Source of the DNA: Chondrilla cf. caribensis
Taxonomy: Eukaryota; Porifera; Demospongiae; Chondrillida; Chondrillidae
DNA: 32,500 bases
Reading direction: 5' to 3'
Assembly: GCA_964020155.1 (NCBI GenBank)
Contig: OZ026564.1
Location: forward strand, 542,611-575,110
A program made the translations under genes and the position numbers. Of the stretch, positions 1 to 10,756 are shown piece by piece (the stretch's first letter is position 1; each line of letters opens with the position of its first letter). The notes under the pieces were generated by a model. It was not told the origin of the DNA. It searched no databases and saw nothing but the letters and a program-made list of their open reading frames with translations.

Positions 1-106
1 ACAAGGTTTGTGAAGTCAGCACGTGTGGAGCAAGTGTGCATTATACAGTATCTATGGTGCATTGTACCTGGTCACACTCATAATTACATTATTATGTACA
101 TATACC

Positions 107-265
107 TACTGTATAGCGGGAAATTTTTGCAGATAAAATTATCATGGATGCTGGCCACAGTCACATGATAAAACAACAAGAACGCCTAATTAGCAGATAA
201 AATTTTCACAGATGTTAGGCCAACCATGAAATTTTTGTCCTGCAAAAATTTCCCGCTATACGGTA
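107..265. mobile_element. MITE-like element with 26-bp terminal inverted repeats
   Basis: Bases 107-132 are the reverse complement of 240-265 with a single mismatch; the shared core is TATAGCGGGAAATTTTTGCA. Both ends carry TA, which would fit a TA target duplication. Inside, 129-156 and 193-221 are imperfect direct repeats beginning GCAGATAAAATT. At 159 bp with no ORF this is a non-autonomous inverted-repeat element in a YJU2 intron. The superfamily cannot be assigned without an autonomous partner. Confidence 0.75.
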
Positions 266-315
266 GATTAAGCAATCAATTTCAATGTCAAATCTGATTG
301 TCAATCGTACTGCCA

Positions 316-469
316 GTGCATGTTGGACCTCATGTAGTGTAAGTGCATGTTGGACCTCATGTAGTGTCGGTGCATGTTGGACCTCATGTAGTGTAAGTGC
401 ATGTTGGACCTCATGTAGTGTTGGTGCATGTTGGCACCTCATGTAGTGTAGGTGCATGTTGGACCTCAC
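316..469. repeat. 27-bp minisatellite, about six copies
   Basis: The unit begins TGCATGTTGGACCTCATGTA. Unit starts fall at 317, 344, 371, 398, 425 and 453; one unit has a 1-bp insertion. The array lies in a YJU2 intron and ends 25 bp before the splice acceptor of the exon at 495. The open frame on the opposite strand is only this repeat read in frame (27 = 9 codons). Confidence 0.9.
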
Positions 470-494
470 TGAGGATATTTACTGTTCCTTACAG

Positions 495-3400
495 TTGACC
501 TCAATGCATTACTGAAGAAGTACGAGGAAGAGGAGAGAAGACAACTACAGCGACAGGAAGAGGAAGACGAAGCGCTGGTTGAGTCTATCTTCAGAAAGAA
601 CGATGGCACAAAGAGACTCCAAGACGACGGTGAAGAGGAGAGTGAGAGAAAACTGAACGCACGTGCTGGAACCAAACGACCTCCAACTGATGTTCTCGGT
701 ATGGATATTACAATATATGCTTGTGAAGCCTGTTGCAGTGTATTGATGTGTGTATAGTTACATGTACTTGTGATCCAGCATTGAGTACAAACCACAGTAC
801 AACTGGTGTAGCACCTATGTAATGTCCCCTGGTTAGTACACACTCCTGGTTAGTACACACTCCTGGTTAGTACACACTCCTGGTTAGTACACACTGCTGG
901 TTAGTACACACTCCTGGTTAGTACACACTCCTGTTTAGTACACACTCCTGATGAGTACACACTCCTGATTAGTACACACTCCTGGTTAGTACACACTCCT
1001 GGTTAGTACACACTCCTGGTTAGCACACACTCCTGGTTAGTACACACTCCTGATGAGTACACACTCCTGATTAGTACACACTCCTGGTTAGTACACACTC
1101 CTGATGAGTACACACTCCTGATTAGTACACACTCCTGGTTAGTAGACACTCCTGGTTAGCACACACTCTTGGTTAGTACACACTCCTGGTTAGTACACAC
1201 TCCTGATGAGTACACACTCCTGATGAGTACACACTCCTGATTAGCACACACTCCTGGTTAGTACACACTCCTGGTTTAGTACACACTGATTGACACAACA
1301 TACCACATAATAGCTAAAGTACCTCTGGAGAAGCTGTAGCGGATACAGACACCTTTGCCTAATTGACACCTCAGGTGAAGCTACTACATAGAGTATCTAT
1401 GGTTGGACTTAGTGGCATAAGGACAATTTTAGTAAATTTACGTAGTTAAACAAGAAATTCGAGGCATATAGCTTGAGGGACTGCCACCCCCTAAAATTGC
1501 AAAAATGTTGTTTACGGAGTTGTTTCTACAATGGGGACATTATGGCAATCACTACTCACAATGGTAGTGGAAGTATGTAGCCTATTATGCCTCATTGAGA
1601 TAGCAATCATGCGTGCACACAATGGTTTCCAAAAGTTTGTCATATTTTCACTTGTTCACACACACTGCATGGTACGTATGTTAGTTAACTCATAGTTTGG
1701 TTGATTGCTGTTGGTTTGTGACCAGCTGCATATTAAGACCTAGTTGTTAGGGTGTGTCACATGGTACACTGCCCAAGTGTCCATGTCTCATCCAGTATAG
1801 CATCCATTCACATCAGGAACATTAGAACAAGTAAATCGAGTTGGAACACTATTGGGGTTGCTACCCCTGCACTGGAATTACTCGAGTGTCATTTTTTAGG
1901 CTTAAAAGAACTTCACTGATTATTACGTGTGTTTGGTGAAGCCGCTACACAAAGAGATGAGTGTAACACACCAGTAGTCCAAATGCAGGCAGCTGTATGT
2001 ATTAATGCTAAAAAAATTCATTCAATGGTCAGTGTTTGTACGGTACGGTTCAAAAAAAACCAAACGTTACCGGATAAAAGTTACCTGTTAATCCGATAAT
2101 GATAACCGTTAACGGATAACCATCAATGGTACGTTATAAATTCTTAATCGTTGAAGAAGAAGGACTTAAAGTATTGAAGGCGAGTGTTTGAGTAACGATT
2201 CAAAATTACATAAGACATGGGAACATCTCTCCGTCTTCCTGGATCTAGCTTGTCGACCGACTCTTCGACAGATCGTTCGTGAGTTACGCGATTCACAGCT
2301 GTTATTTAGTAATATACGCTTACGTATCAATGATTACGCAATGAAAAAACTACCGGTAACGGTTAACCGTTAACTGTTAACTGTTAACTGAAAAAAGGTA
2401 AAGGAGATTACCGTTTGTTTTTTTTTTAAACCGTACTGTACAGGCTACCAGGTCACCAGGCTATGTAGCTAGTTCACTAACTTGCTACTGCGCTATCACT
2501 ATGGAAGCTGTGTGCAAGCCATACAGTGACAAGATACTTGAAAGCCGATTGGGTGGATTGCCCAGTGTGGAGAGACCCAAATATAGAGATAACTGGGCCA
2601 TTCTGCCATATTTATTACATCATCCAAACAGTATTGTTTTCCATTAAATCATTGACAATTATCAATGATTTAACACAATACAAATCAATGTGTAAGTGTT
2701 GCCATTATTATGTCATTAAACACTGCATTGTTTTGTTCTCAATGATTTCAAATAGAAAGATGTCATGTTCAATGATTTAGCATGAAATAACTAACTTTTA
2801 GTGATGTATGTAGTATGAAAAACGTAATAGTCAATGGTTCACTGCAATAGACATACGTATAATTGTGTTTTCGATCATGTACTAAAGATGATGGTATGAT
2901 CCAGTTATCTCCATATTTGGTTCCCAACACAATGACACTCTGCCTCCTCTGCTCTTAGACATCAAAGTGGACTTGCATTGCATTTGTCCCATTTAGATGG
3001 CTTTGTGTGGGAAGGCGAACGGGGTAGAATGGGAAGCATGCTTTCATTCATGCCTGTAAATTTTTTGACATTGTCTCACAGTGGTCCATTGTAGAACAGT
3101 ATTCTTCGACATACGTACGTATCTCCATAGTAACACAATGCACTTTCTACTTTGTATTCCGATCAGTTGGAGAAGGTACACAAGACAGTGGTAGTTCGAA
3201 CGCGGAAAAGAAGAAAGGAAAAACATCTAAAGGAGCCTTACTTGGTATCGTTAAAAGGACGAGCAAGTCCACATCAGGTTGGTCAGCTGGTTCACATACC
3301 AGGTTGTTGTCAGTGGTTACAAAGGATGTTTGTGTTTATGTTTGTTGACAGTTAATCTGCCTTCTTGATCCGTCAATTATTTGATGGCATGTTGATTGAT

Positions 3401-4239
3401 TTCAAGACTTTTGTCATAATTTGTATAGTGCGACCCTCAGTAATTTTTATCAGGATTAAAATTGCTGGCAGACTGCAAATGGTTTCAAATTGGTTAACTT
3501 TTTTAGGGGTTGTAAGCTTCACGAATCTTGAATGCTGGTTGTGGTACACTTGGTCAGAAGTGAGGTAACTGACTGTGCATGTGTTACAAGCATTCCTGTA
3601 ACCCATGGCAATCCACTGTATGTGTGCAATACCACGAATATCATTGGTGCCCATGGTTACCCAACCTGTTTATGCTACGATTAATACAGTTGGTGACTGA
3701 ATGGTAGCAAAGTTTTCATAAAATTTCAGAAATCTTACTCAATCATGGTGCCGATGAGCATCTTTAAAGTCCCTGTAAGATGTGCTTATAGACAACACAA
3801 GAACACAACAGCTCATACATCTCACATGTGTAACTTCTACTGGAATTCAGGTGTTTTAGCAATTGTATTTATAAAATGTACACATGCACCCCCTTCGCGC
3901 CCTTGAGTCTCAGGCAGTAAATACCGTACTCCCTCGGAAGGCGTGTAGTAACCATTACTCATGTTATAAGTATGTATGACATCAGGCCAGAGATATGGTG
4001 TTCATGGCTTCCATTGTCTGCTTCCTGTGATCATGTATGTAGGGAGTTCGCAGGTTGGAGAAGACAGATGTGGGGAAGATGCTCCCACTGAAGAGGACAA
4101 GACAAAGGACTCTGTTAAGGTTGGAGATATCTCTACACCCCATTCTTGTGATGGGCGGATTGAGGACAAGGACAAAGGTTCCAACTCGGGACTCGGTTTG
4201 ATAGGAGCTTATTCAGACACTGATAGTGACAGTACTTGA
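495..4239 (+). CDS. YJU2: YJU2/CCDC94-like spliceosome factor, last three coding exons (5' part outside window)
   Basis: Exons are 495-698, 3167-3277 and 4043-4239 (stop TGA 4237-4239). Each has clean AG/GT borders and all introns are phase 1, so the frame is continuous. The first exon, completed by a G from the preceding exon, begins V-DLNALLKKYEEEERR and is rich in Glu/Arg. This matches the coiled-coil segment of YJU2 proteins (human VDFEAMLRQHRLSEEERR). The middle exon is basic and contains GALLGIVKRTSKS. The last is acidic and ends GLGLIGAYSDTDSDST, like the conserved YJU2 C-terminus (LGAYLDSDDSN). YJU2 is a nuclear factor that joins the catalytic spliceosome to promote the first splicing step; its zinc-binding N-terminal domain would lie upstream of this window. 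The sister protein CCDC130/YJU2B also has a GIV-R-R-S motif and a YSDSES tail, so it is the main alternative. The 2.5-kb first intron carries a minisatellite and a transposon. Two AATAAA signals lie at 4456 and 4469. Confidence 0.72.
841..1290. repeat. 17-bp minisatellite, about 26 copies
   Basis: The unit is CTCCTGGTTAGTACACA with variants (GATGAGTACACA, GATTAGTACACA, GGTTAGCACACA). It lies in the YJU2 intron. The same unit, in the same orientation, forms arrays at 6399-6595, 10757-11325 and 30915-31470. Confidence 0.95.
1408..2035. repeat. Segmental repeat R1, first of three copies
   Basis: Starts CTTAGTGGC(A/C)TAAGGA and runs to the edge of the inserted element at 2042. Close copies lie at 6781-7355 and 11515-12130. 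It contains a sub-block at about 1525-1640 around CACTACTCACAATGGTAGTG, also found at about 6240-6400 and 10610-10757. No credible ORF is seen. It is intronic here. Confidence 0.85.
2042..2437. mobile_element. 396-bp inverted-repeat transposon, insertion proven by an empty paralogous site
   Basis: Left end GGTACGGTTCAAAAAAAACC and right end (reverse complement) AGTACGGTTTAAAAAAAAAA form an imperfect inverted repeat of about 30 bp. The subterminal regions are full of GTTAAC/CCGTTAAC motifs. The duplicated YJU2 intron at about 12166 reads straight through (GTGTTCGTACAGGCTACC), whereas here GTAC occurs on both sides (2038-2041 and 2438-2441), fitting a 4-bp duplication. An open frame at 2188-2373 inside it is only 61 codons and I do not recognise it. 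Probably non-autonomous. Confidence 0.8.
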
Positions 4240-4690
4240 AGATGATAAAGTCATAAAGCACTATGAATGCACTACAATTAATTTTATCACCGTATATTTG
4301 TACGTGTTGGATCACATGTATGTATGTATGTAATATAGTACAAAGATAACAATGGATATTATTATATGAGTATAATCTGAACATGAATCAAAGGATTTTA
4401 TGTGCAATGTATGAGTCCGTGACATAATGTGCAATATACTCTAACACTTTATATGAATAAATGTACGAAATAAAATTAGGTATATGTAAGTATGTACACT
4501 AGGGTATAATATTTTGCATAATAATGAAAATGTAAGAGCCTCAAATTTGTTGCAAGTACGTAGGCACATGATATAATATAATTGGAAGATGTTAGAACAT
4601 ATGTACAGCGGCATGTGATGAGGAATGGCTGGTTCCATGACATTTCCATTGGGAATATCTGCCTATTTTTCGGGAATTCTGTTTTTATTC
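2438..4690 (+). repeat. Segmental duplication block carrying the YJU2 3' exons, copy a
   Basis: From CAGGCTACCAGGTCACCAGG onward this block, including two YJU2 exons, their introns and the 3' UTR, matches 12171-14345 almost continuously. Differences are mainly substitutions and small indels. It shows that the second set of YJU2 exons arose by duplication of genomic DNA, not by retroposition, because the introns are copied. Confidence 0.88.
4456..4474 (+). promoter_or_regulatory. YJU2 polyadenylation signals
   Basis: Two AATAAA hexamers (4456-4461 and 4469-4474) lie about 220 nt after the YJU2 stop codon. The first is kept in the duplicated copy at 14124-14129. In the orphan 3'-UTR copy near 7560 the hexamers are lost. 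Confidence 0.55.
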
Positions 4691-4856
4691 ATCGAACAAT
4701 TGTTATATGTATATAAAGTATAATGCGCAATGCAATGCTTTTTTGATTCTCGACCATGATATTATTGCAATAATATTATTATTAAGTATAACATATGTGT
4801 ACACATCAACACAACATTGGAAGATACAGTACACTGAGTGTACTGTGCATTCTCAT

Positions 4857-5960
4857 TCAGGGAGGACACCGTCGTAAGCACTCATCGTCATTCAACTTGA
4901 TCACCTTGAATTCCAGTTTGAATTTCTGCTGTGATCCATGCACAAGAACAAGTGTGACGTCACTACTGGTGTTTTCAGGAGGAACAAGTATAGATTGATT
5001 GTGAATTGGATGGATTTCCTCTCTGTTGTAGTCATATCCACTTGCATGTGCTGAAGATGTATAATACAGAAAGTCTTTGTAGCTCGTACTGGTGTAGTTG
5101 ATTTCAAATCTCAGACAGGTGGCAGGATTCAACTTCCAATTCCAAACGACCATAAACTTCCCCACTTCGTGATGTTCTCTGAGCTTGGTAGCGTTGTAAA
5201 TATCAGTGTCACCGCATAACTGAGGATGTGTATTATTTAAGCACAATATTGGTTTCTTGCTTCTAATTGGCTGACGTCTGAGAAAACATCTCCAGGGTCT
5301 TCCGCGATATTTGCATACTCGTCTATAACGTTCTTCAAAGGTGAACAGCAGAAATGTACTGTTCAGCCTACAATGGATGTAATTCACAAATGACTTCTTT
5401 GAACACCTGCACCCATATTGTAATAATATTGAGATAGTATTTGACTATTATCCTACTATTCCTTGATAATTCTACATTACAGTGTATGATTATATTATAT
5501 TTATTGATGAATTGATACATTATGAAGTGCAAACTAATTACAATATACAAAAAGCACATCGAATTCTTAAGTTGTGAACATACCTCTTTCCTGTGAACGT
5601 ACTGTCAAACTCTTTCTCGATATTTCCATATTCAAATGACTCTATAGCTAGTTTTGAGCATGTTCTATAGGCAAGGTTTGAGAGTAAACATAACCTTGTC
5701 AAGTTAAGAGTCACAATTGTATATTATTGATAATTTATAAGGTTTACATACACCTCAAAGTACTGTGAGTGTCCATGCACTCAAGAATACAGTGACCATA
5801 CAAATAATTTAATAATGTGCAAATCAGCTTACAGCAAATTCCTTTCAAAAGGATCCAGATTACCACCATTGACATCTTGCAGGAGAGGGAGAGATGATGA
5901 AACTATCACCTGTAGAAGTAAAATTATGCCTGAAAGAATCCACAATATCTTGGAATACAT
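4857..5960 (-). CDS. SCG1: secreted cysteine-rich glycoprotein, CUB-like C-terminal half
   Basis: Three exons on the minus strand: 5960-5833, 5664-5584 and 5406-4857, with GT-AG borders and two phase-2 introns, giving 252 aa. Exon 1 encodes a signal peptide (MYSKILWILSGIILLLQVIV) and then a short linker with DPFERNL. The mature part has ten cysteines, a basic stretch (RRVCKYRGRPWRCFLRR) and six N-glycosylation sequons (NST, NNT, NAT, NYT, NQS, NTS). The last 100 residues run WNWKL-P-CLRFEINY, then DFLYY, then SDVTLVLVHGSQQKFKLEF. That order (W-x-L-P, a hydrophobic strand, D-[FY]-L, then a terminal F-x-L-x-F strand) resembles a CUB domain; this is inference only. I know no named family. A 6-bp in-frame insertion in exon 2 (adding Ala-Ile) is unique to this copy and creates a second CTATAG acceptor-like motif inside the exon. 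Confidence 0.83.
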
Positions 5961-6064
5961 CTTCCTCAGAGTCTTATCTCAATCGGATTTCAAGTAGTCA
6001 AATCTCCCTGATGTTAACGGTCAAGTCCTGTGTATTCAATTGAGGGTAGACTCAACGTCAACCG

Positions 6065-6072
6065 TATAAATA
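6065..6072 (-). promoter_or_regulatory. TATA-like box of SCG1
   Basis: TATTTATA on the minus strand, about 105 bp before the SCG1 start codon. The box and the 30 bp around it (CAACTGCAGTGAAGGGGTTC on the plus strand) are kept at the equivalent place before SCG2 and SCG3. Confidence 0.5.
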
Positions 6073-6109
6073 CAACTGCAGTGAAGGGGTTCTGAATTCC
6101 GTGACTGAG

Positions 6110-6398
6110 CATGCCTTGTATAGCAGGTTACAGTGGACATTGTTGCGTTTGCATTTGGAACCACCAAACTGTTAAACTATTTGAGAAGAAATCTTCTAAA
6201 TGCCTAGTGGAATCCTTTTGATCGTTTGCAGATGCGATACGAGTTCTTTGTACAATGGAAACATGACATGAGGATGCCCTATTGACATCATGGCAACCAC
6301 TACTCACAATGGTAGTGGAAATATGTAGCCTGTTATGCCTCATTGAGATAACATGCACACATACACACAAAGCTTTCCAAATGTGTCTCATATTCTAG
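6110..6398. repeat. Segmental repeat C upstream of SCG1
   Basis: This region (GGTTACAGTGGACATTGTTG, then CACTACTCACAATGGTAGTG, to CTCATATTCTAGTTAGTACA) matches 10481-10757 closely. Its first part matches 9760-9900 and 16755-16860. It is the 5' flank of the SCG genes. No credible ORF is present; the 87-codon minus-strand frame is interrupted or shifted in the other copies. Confidence 0.75.
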
Positions 6399-6595
6399 TT
6401 AGTACACACTTCTGGTTGGTACACACTCCAGGTTAGTACATACTCCTGGTTTGTACACACTCCTGGTTAGTATACACTCCTGGTTAGTACAAACTCCTGG
6501 TCAGTACAAACTCCTGGTCAGTACACACTCCTGGTCAGTACACACTCCTGGTCAGTACACACTCCTGGTCAGTACACACTCCTGGTGAGTACATG
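6399..6595. repeat. 17-bp minisatellite, about 11 copies
   Basis: Same CTCCTGGTTAGTACACA unit as at 841-1290, with a local GGTCAGTACACA variant repeated in tandem. It follows segmental repeat C, as does the array at 10757. Confidence 0.93.
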
Positions 6596-7355
6596 CTCTG
6601 GTCAAGTATAAGATATATTGGTGAATACATTGTTTTGCCAATGTTTCAGCAGTTTTCCTCAAACTCCATGTCATCTCCTTAACACTCCCCTCATTAGTCT
6701 TCCCACCTATTAAGATATCGTTGTCCGTAAAATGTCTATTTTGAGGTTGTTGTATTCCATCTTTCTCCACCTTAGTTAAACTTAGTGGCCTAAGGACAAT
6801 TTTAGTAAATATACGTAGTTAAATGAGTAGTTCGAGACATATACGTAGCTTGAGGGACTGCCATCTCCCTAAAATGGCAAAAATGTTGTTTGCTGAGTTG
6901 TTTCTACAATGGGGACATGATATGCGGATGCCCTAATGACATTATGGCAATCACTACTCACAATGGTAGTGGAGATATGTAGCTTGTTATGCCTGATTGA
7001 GATAACATGCACACACAATGGTTTCCAAAAGTATGTCATATTTTCACTTGTTCACACACACTGCATGGTACGTATGTTAGTTAACTCATAGTTTGGTTGA
7101 TTGCTGTTGGTTTGTGACCAGCTGCATATTAAGACCTGGTTGTTAGGGTGTGTCACATGGCACACTGCCCAAGTGTCCATGTCTCATCCAGTATAGCATC
7201 CATTCACATCAGGAACATTAGAACAAGTAAATCGGGTTGGAACACTATTGGGGTTGCTACTCCTGCACTGGAATTACTCAGGTGTCAGTCTTAGACTTAG
7301 AAGAACATTCACTGATTATTTCATTCGTTTGATGAAGCCGCTACGCAAAGGGACG
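6596..7355. repeat. Segmental repeats R0 and R1, second copy
   Basis: 6600-6780 (from CTGGTCAAGTATA) matches 11330-11510. 6781-7355 is the second copy of R1. At about 7355 the R1 sequence jumps directly to YJU2 3'-UTR-like sequence (GAGTGTAGATGATAATATCA), so the YJU2 exons that should lie between have been deleted in this block. Confidence 0.8.
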
Positions 7356-7775
7356 AGTGTAGATGATAATATCATAAAGGACTATGAATGCACTACAATT
7401 TATCATCATATATTTGTACATGTTTGATCACATGTATGTATGTAATATACCAAAATAACAATGAATATTATTATATTATGAGTATAATCTGAACAAGTGT
7501 CAAAGGATTTTATGTGCAATGTATGAGTCCGTGACACAATGTGCAATATACACTTATATAAATTAATGTACGAAATGTAGGTATATTATGTAAGGTACAC
7601 TAGGGAATAATATTTTGTAAAATATCATTGAAAATGCGAGAGGCTCAAATTTTTGCAGGTAGGTTATATAATATAATTAGGATATGTTAGAACATATGTA
7701 CAGCGGCATGTGATGAGGAATGGCTGGTTCCATGACATTTCCACGTACTGGGAATATCTGCCTCGTTTCTCAGCT
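7356..7775 (+). repeat. Orphan copy of the YJU2 3' UTR and downstream flank
   Basis: Matches 4240-4690 and 13921-14345 (for example TATGTGCAATGTATGAGTCC and GGCATGTGATGAGGAATGGC) but has no YJU2 exons before it. The AATAAA signals are gone. Non-coding relic of a duplicated block. Confidence 0.8.
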
Positions 7776-7974
7776 CATCAATTAAAATATATATATAATA
7801 TTATGATATGTTTTATTTATCGAACAAATGTTATACGTATATTAAAGTAAAACACATGATTTCAATTACATTGCACAGTACATTGGGAGCTAGCTGTAGG
7901 TGTAATAGTAGTGACTACCACAATATGTAGCATATGGAGCACACTCACACACACACACACACATTCCTGTCCTT

Positions 7975-8137
7975 TCACTTCTCCACTTTAATCAAGTGGT
8001 GAAGGCCACAGGAAAGACTTGATTCACCAATGTCAAGAACACTGCACCTATCTTGAAGTTTAAGTTTGATCACATGGTGTGCGTCTGTGAGAATTACTAG
8101 GATTTTCTCAGACTGTTGGAGCTCATAAAACGTTTTG
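7975..8137 (-). other. Conserved short ORF fragment (SEK-ORF), copy 1
   Basis: Reading the minus strand from 8137 to the stop at 7975-7977 gives YELQQSEKILVILTDA, then HHVIKLKLQDRCSVLDIGES, then SLSCGLHHLIKVEK. The same frame is open in the copies at 10197-10378 and 14980-15138. There is no obvious start codon of its own and I do not recognise the family. It could be a terminal exon of an unidentified gene, or a relic of one. It lies 3' of SCG2 on the same strand. Confidence 0.4.
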
Positions 8138-8258
8138 CAATGCTTTTTTGGTTATGGACTATGATATTGCAATAGTATTATTATTAAGTATAACATATGT
8201 GTACACATCAACACAACATTGGAAGATACAGTACACTGAGTGTACTGTGCATTCTCAT

Positions 8259-9598
8259 TCAGGGAGGACACCATCGTAAGCACTCATCGTCATTCAACTT
8301 GATCGCCTTGAATTCCAGTTTGAATTTCTGTTGTGATCCATGCACAAGAACAAGTGTGACGTCACTACTGGTGTTTTCAGGGGGAACGAGTATAGATTGA
8401 TTGGGAATTGGATGAATTTTCTCTCTGTTGTAGTCATATCCACTTGCATGTGCTGAAGATGTATAATACAGAATGTCTTTGTAGCTTGTACTGGTGTAGT
8501 TGATTTCAAATCTCAGACAGGTGGCAGGATCCAACTTCCAATTCCAAACGGCCATAAACTTCTCCACTCCGTGATGTTCTCTGAGCTTGGTAGCGTTGTA
8601 AATATCAGTGTCACCGCATAACTGAGGATGTGTATTATTTAAGCACAATATTGGTTTCTTGCTTCTAATTGTCTGACGTCTGAGATAACATCTCCAGGGT
8701 CTACTGCGATAGTTAATGCATACTCGTCTATAACGTTCTTCAAAGGTAAACAGCAGAAATGTACCATTCAGCCTACAATGGATGTAATTCAAAAATGAAT
8801 TCTTCGAACACCTGCACCCATATTGTAATAATATTGAGATAGTATTTGACTATTATCCTACTATTCCTTGAAAATTTTACATTATAGTGTATAATTATAA
8901 TATATTTATTGATGAATTGATACATTATGAAGTGCAAACTAATTACAATATACAAAAAGCACATCAAATTCTCAAGTTGTGAACATACCTCTTTCCTGTG
9001 AACGTACTGTCAAACTCTTTCTTGATATTTCCATATTCAAATGACTCTAGTTTTGAGCATGTTCTATAGGCAAGGTTTGAGAGTAAACATAGCCTTGTCG
9101 AGAGTCAAAATTGTATATTGATAATTTAGAAAGTTTACATACACCTCAAAGTACTGTGAGTGTCCATGCACTCAAGAATACAGTGACCATACAAATAACA
9201 GTAGAAACTTGTTGAGACAATTTAAAATTGTTCTTTGTTATCAGAGAATCTCAAACTTCTCTAACAGGATGTGCTTACTATAATTATAGTACACTACAGC
9301 AGGCTAAACTCAAAGATGGGTTTGTAATTGAGCAGCAATTTGTCTTAAGAGCGCTTGACTCAAAAGGTACCTACTGCAGGCAATAAACTTTTTAAATTGA
9401 TTGAATCAGAGTCAGACATACAATTATAAAACATAGCCAAATGAATGAAATAACATGCAAATCAGCTTACGGCAAATTCCTTTCAAAAGGATCCAGATTA
9501 CCACCATTGACATCTTGCAGGAGAGGGAGAGATGATGAAACTATCACCTGTAGAAGTAAAATTATGCCTGAAAGAATCCACAATATCTTGGAATACAT
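8259..9598 (-). CDS. SCG2: secreted cysteine-rich glycoprotein, paralogue of SCG1
   Basis: Exons 9598-9471, 9063-8989 and 8811-8259 on the minus strand with the same phase-2 introns as SCG1; 251 aa. The signal peptide is identical to SCG1, and all ten cysteines and six sequons are kept (RLNGT replaces RLNST). Differences from SCG1 are scattered, including VCINYRSRPW for VCKYRGRPW (one residue longer) and LRWCPP at the C-terminus. The first intron is about 400 bp, longer than the 170 bp in SCG1, because about 230 bp (around 9200-9440, shared with SCG3) is missing there. All splice sites are intact, so the copy looks functional. Confidence 0.83.
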
Positions 9599-9702
9599 CT
9601 TCCTCAGAGTCTTATCTCAATCGGATTTCAAGTAGTCAAATCTCCCTGATGTTAACGGTCAAGTCCTGTGTATTCAATTGAGGGTAGACTCAACGTCAAC
9701 CG

Positions 9703-9710
9703 TATAAATA
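9703..9710 (-). promoter_or_regulatory. TATA-like box of SCG2
   Basis: TATTTATA on the minus strand, about 105 bp before the SCG2 ATG, in the same conserved context as SCG1. Confidence 0.5.
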
Positions 9711-9759
9711 CAACTGCAGTGAAGGGGTTCTGAATTCGGTGGGTGAGCATGTATTGTGT

Positions 9760-10384
9760 ATCCGGTTACAGTGGTCATTGTTGTGTTTATAACACCTGGT
9801 GTATTTGGAACCACCAAACTGTTAAACTAATTTAGAAAGAAATCTTCTAAATGCCCAGTGGAATCCTTCTAATTGTTTGCAGATGTGATTTCTACAATGG
9901 AAACATGATATAACATATTTCCACTACTCATGCCACTGTACATATGTTAGAACATATGTACAGTGGCATGTGATGAGGAATGGCTGGTTCCATGACATTT
10001 CCACTGGGAATATCTGCCTCGTTTCTCAGCTCATCAATTAAAATATATAATATTATGATATGTTTTATTCATCGAACAAATGTTATACGTATATTAAAGT
10101 AAAACACATGATTTCAATTACATTGCACAGTACATTGGGAGCTAGCTGTAGGTGTAATAGTAGTGACTACCACAATATGTAGCATATGGAGCACACTCAC
10201 GCATGCATGCACACTCTCCTCTCCTTTTGCTGCTCCACTTTCATCAAGTGGTGAAGGCCACAGGAAAGACTTGATTCACCAATGTCAAGAACACTGCACC
10301 TATCTTGAAGTTTAAGTTTGATCACATGGTTTGCATCTGTGAGAATTACTAGGATTTTCTCAGACTGTTGGAGCTCATAAAACA
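9760..10384. repeat. Mosaic of truncated duplication blocks
   Basis: 9760-9920 is the start of segmental repeat C. 9940-10040 is a short piece of the YJU2 downstream flank (GGCATGTGATGAGGAATGGC). 10040-10384 copies 7780-8140, including the SEK-ORF. The joins are abrupt and lie between blocks that are collinear elsewhere, showing repeated deletion within an older tandem array. Confidence 0.75.
10197..10378 (-). other. Conserved short ORF fragment (SEK-ORF), copy 2
   Basis: Same minus-strand frame as 7975-8137, ending at the TGA at 10197-10199. It reads SEKILVILTDANHVIKLKLQ, then DRCSVLDIGESSLSCGLHHL, then MKVEQQKERRVCMHA. The longer open frame running upstream to 10532 is a chimaera with the SCG remnant at 10385-10480 and should not be taken as a gene. 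Confidence 0.38.
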
Positions 10385-10480
10385 TAATATGTGTACACAT
10401 CAACACCACGTTGGAAGATACAGTACATTGAGTGTACTGTGCATTCTCATTCAGTGAGGACACCGTCGTAAGCACTCTGG
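10385..10480 (-). pseudogene. Gutted SCG remnant (only the 3' end survives)
   Basis: 10387-10480 matches the 3' flank and last few codons of SCG2 (8195-8287, through GGACACCGTCGTAAGCACTC). It then jumps to the 5' flank (GGTTACAGTGGATATTGTTG, equivalent to about 9765). The exons and promoter have been removed by one deletion of about 1.5 kb. The stop region is also altered (CAGTGAGGACACC rather than CAGGGAGGACACC). Confidence 0.72.
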
Positions 10481-10756
10481 TTACAGTGGATATTGTTGTG
10501 TTTGCAACACCTGGTGTATTTGGAACCACCAAACTGTTAAACTATATGAGAAAGAAATCTTCTAAATGCCCAGTGGAATCCTTTTGATTGCTGGCAGATG
10601 CAATTATACGAGTTGTTTGTTGAAACATGATATGAGGATGCCCTAATGACATTATGGCAACCACTACTCACAATGGTAGTGGAAATATGTAGCTTGTTAT
10701 GCTTCATTGAGATAACATGCACACATACACACAAAGCCTTCCTAATGTGTCTCATA
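10481..10756. repeat. Segmental repeat C, second complete copy
   Basis: Matches 6115-6398, from the SCG upstream flank through CACTACTCACAATGGTAGTG to CTCATATTCTAGTTAGTACA. It runs directly into the 17-bp minisatellite, as in the first copy. No gene seen. Confidence 0.78.

Noticed and set aside
466..843. 125-codon minus-strand frame opposite the YJU2 exon
   Set aside because: Its Ser-rich core is the antisense of the Glu/Arg-rich YJU2 exon, which has correct splice sites on the plus strand.
841..1290. CRISPR-like appearance of regularly spaced repeats
   Set aside because: The units are head-to-tail with no unique spacers and the genome is eukaryotic; it is a minisatellite.
4857..5406. SCG basic and cysteine-rich segment as a chemokine-like domain
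   Set aside because: The spacing of cysteines and the single long exon do not fit a chemokine fold, and the downstream CUB-like strand order explains more of the sequence.
5368..5559. Recurrent 61-64-codon minus-strand frames beginning MCFLYIVISLHF (also near 8773 and 15789)
   Set aside because: They lie in the second SCG intron and run into exon 3 in the wrong frame, and SCG exon borders explain the region better.
10197..10532. 111-codon minus-strand frame as a single gene
   Set aside because: It fuses an SCG flank, an SCG remnant and the SEK-ORF across a deletion join. Only the C-terminal part is conserved elsewhere.
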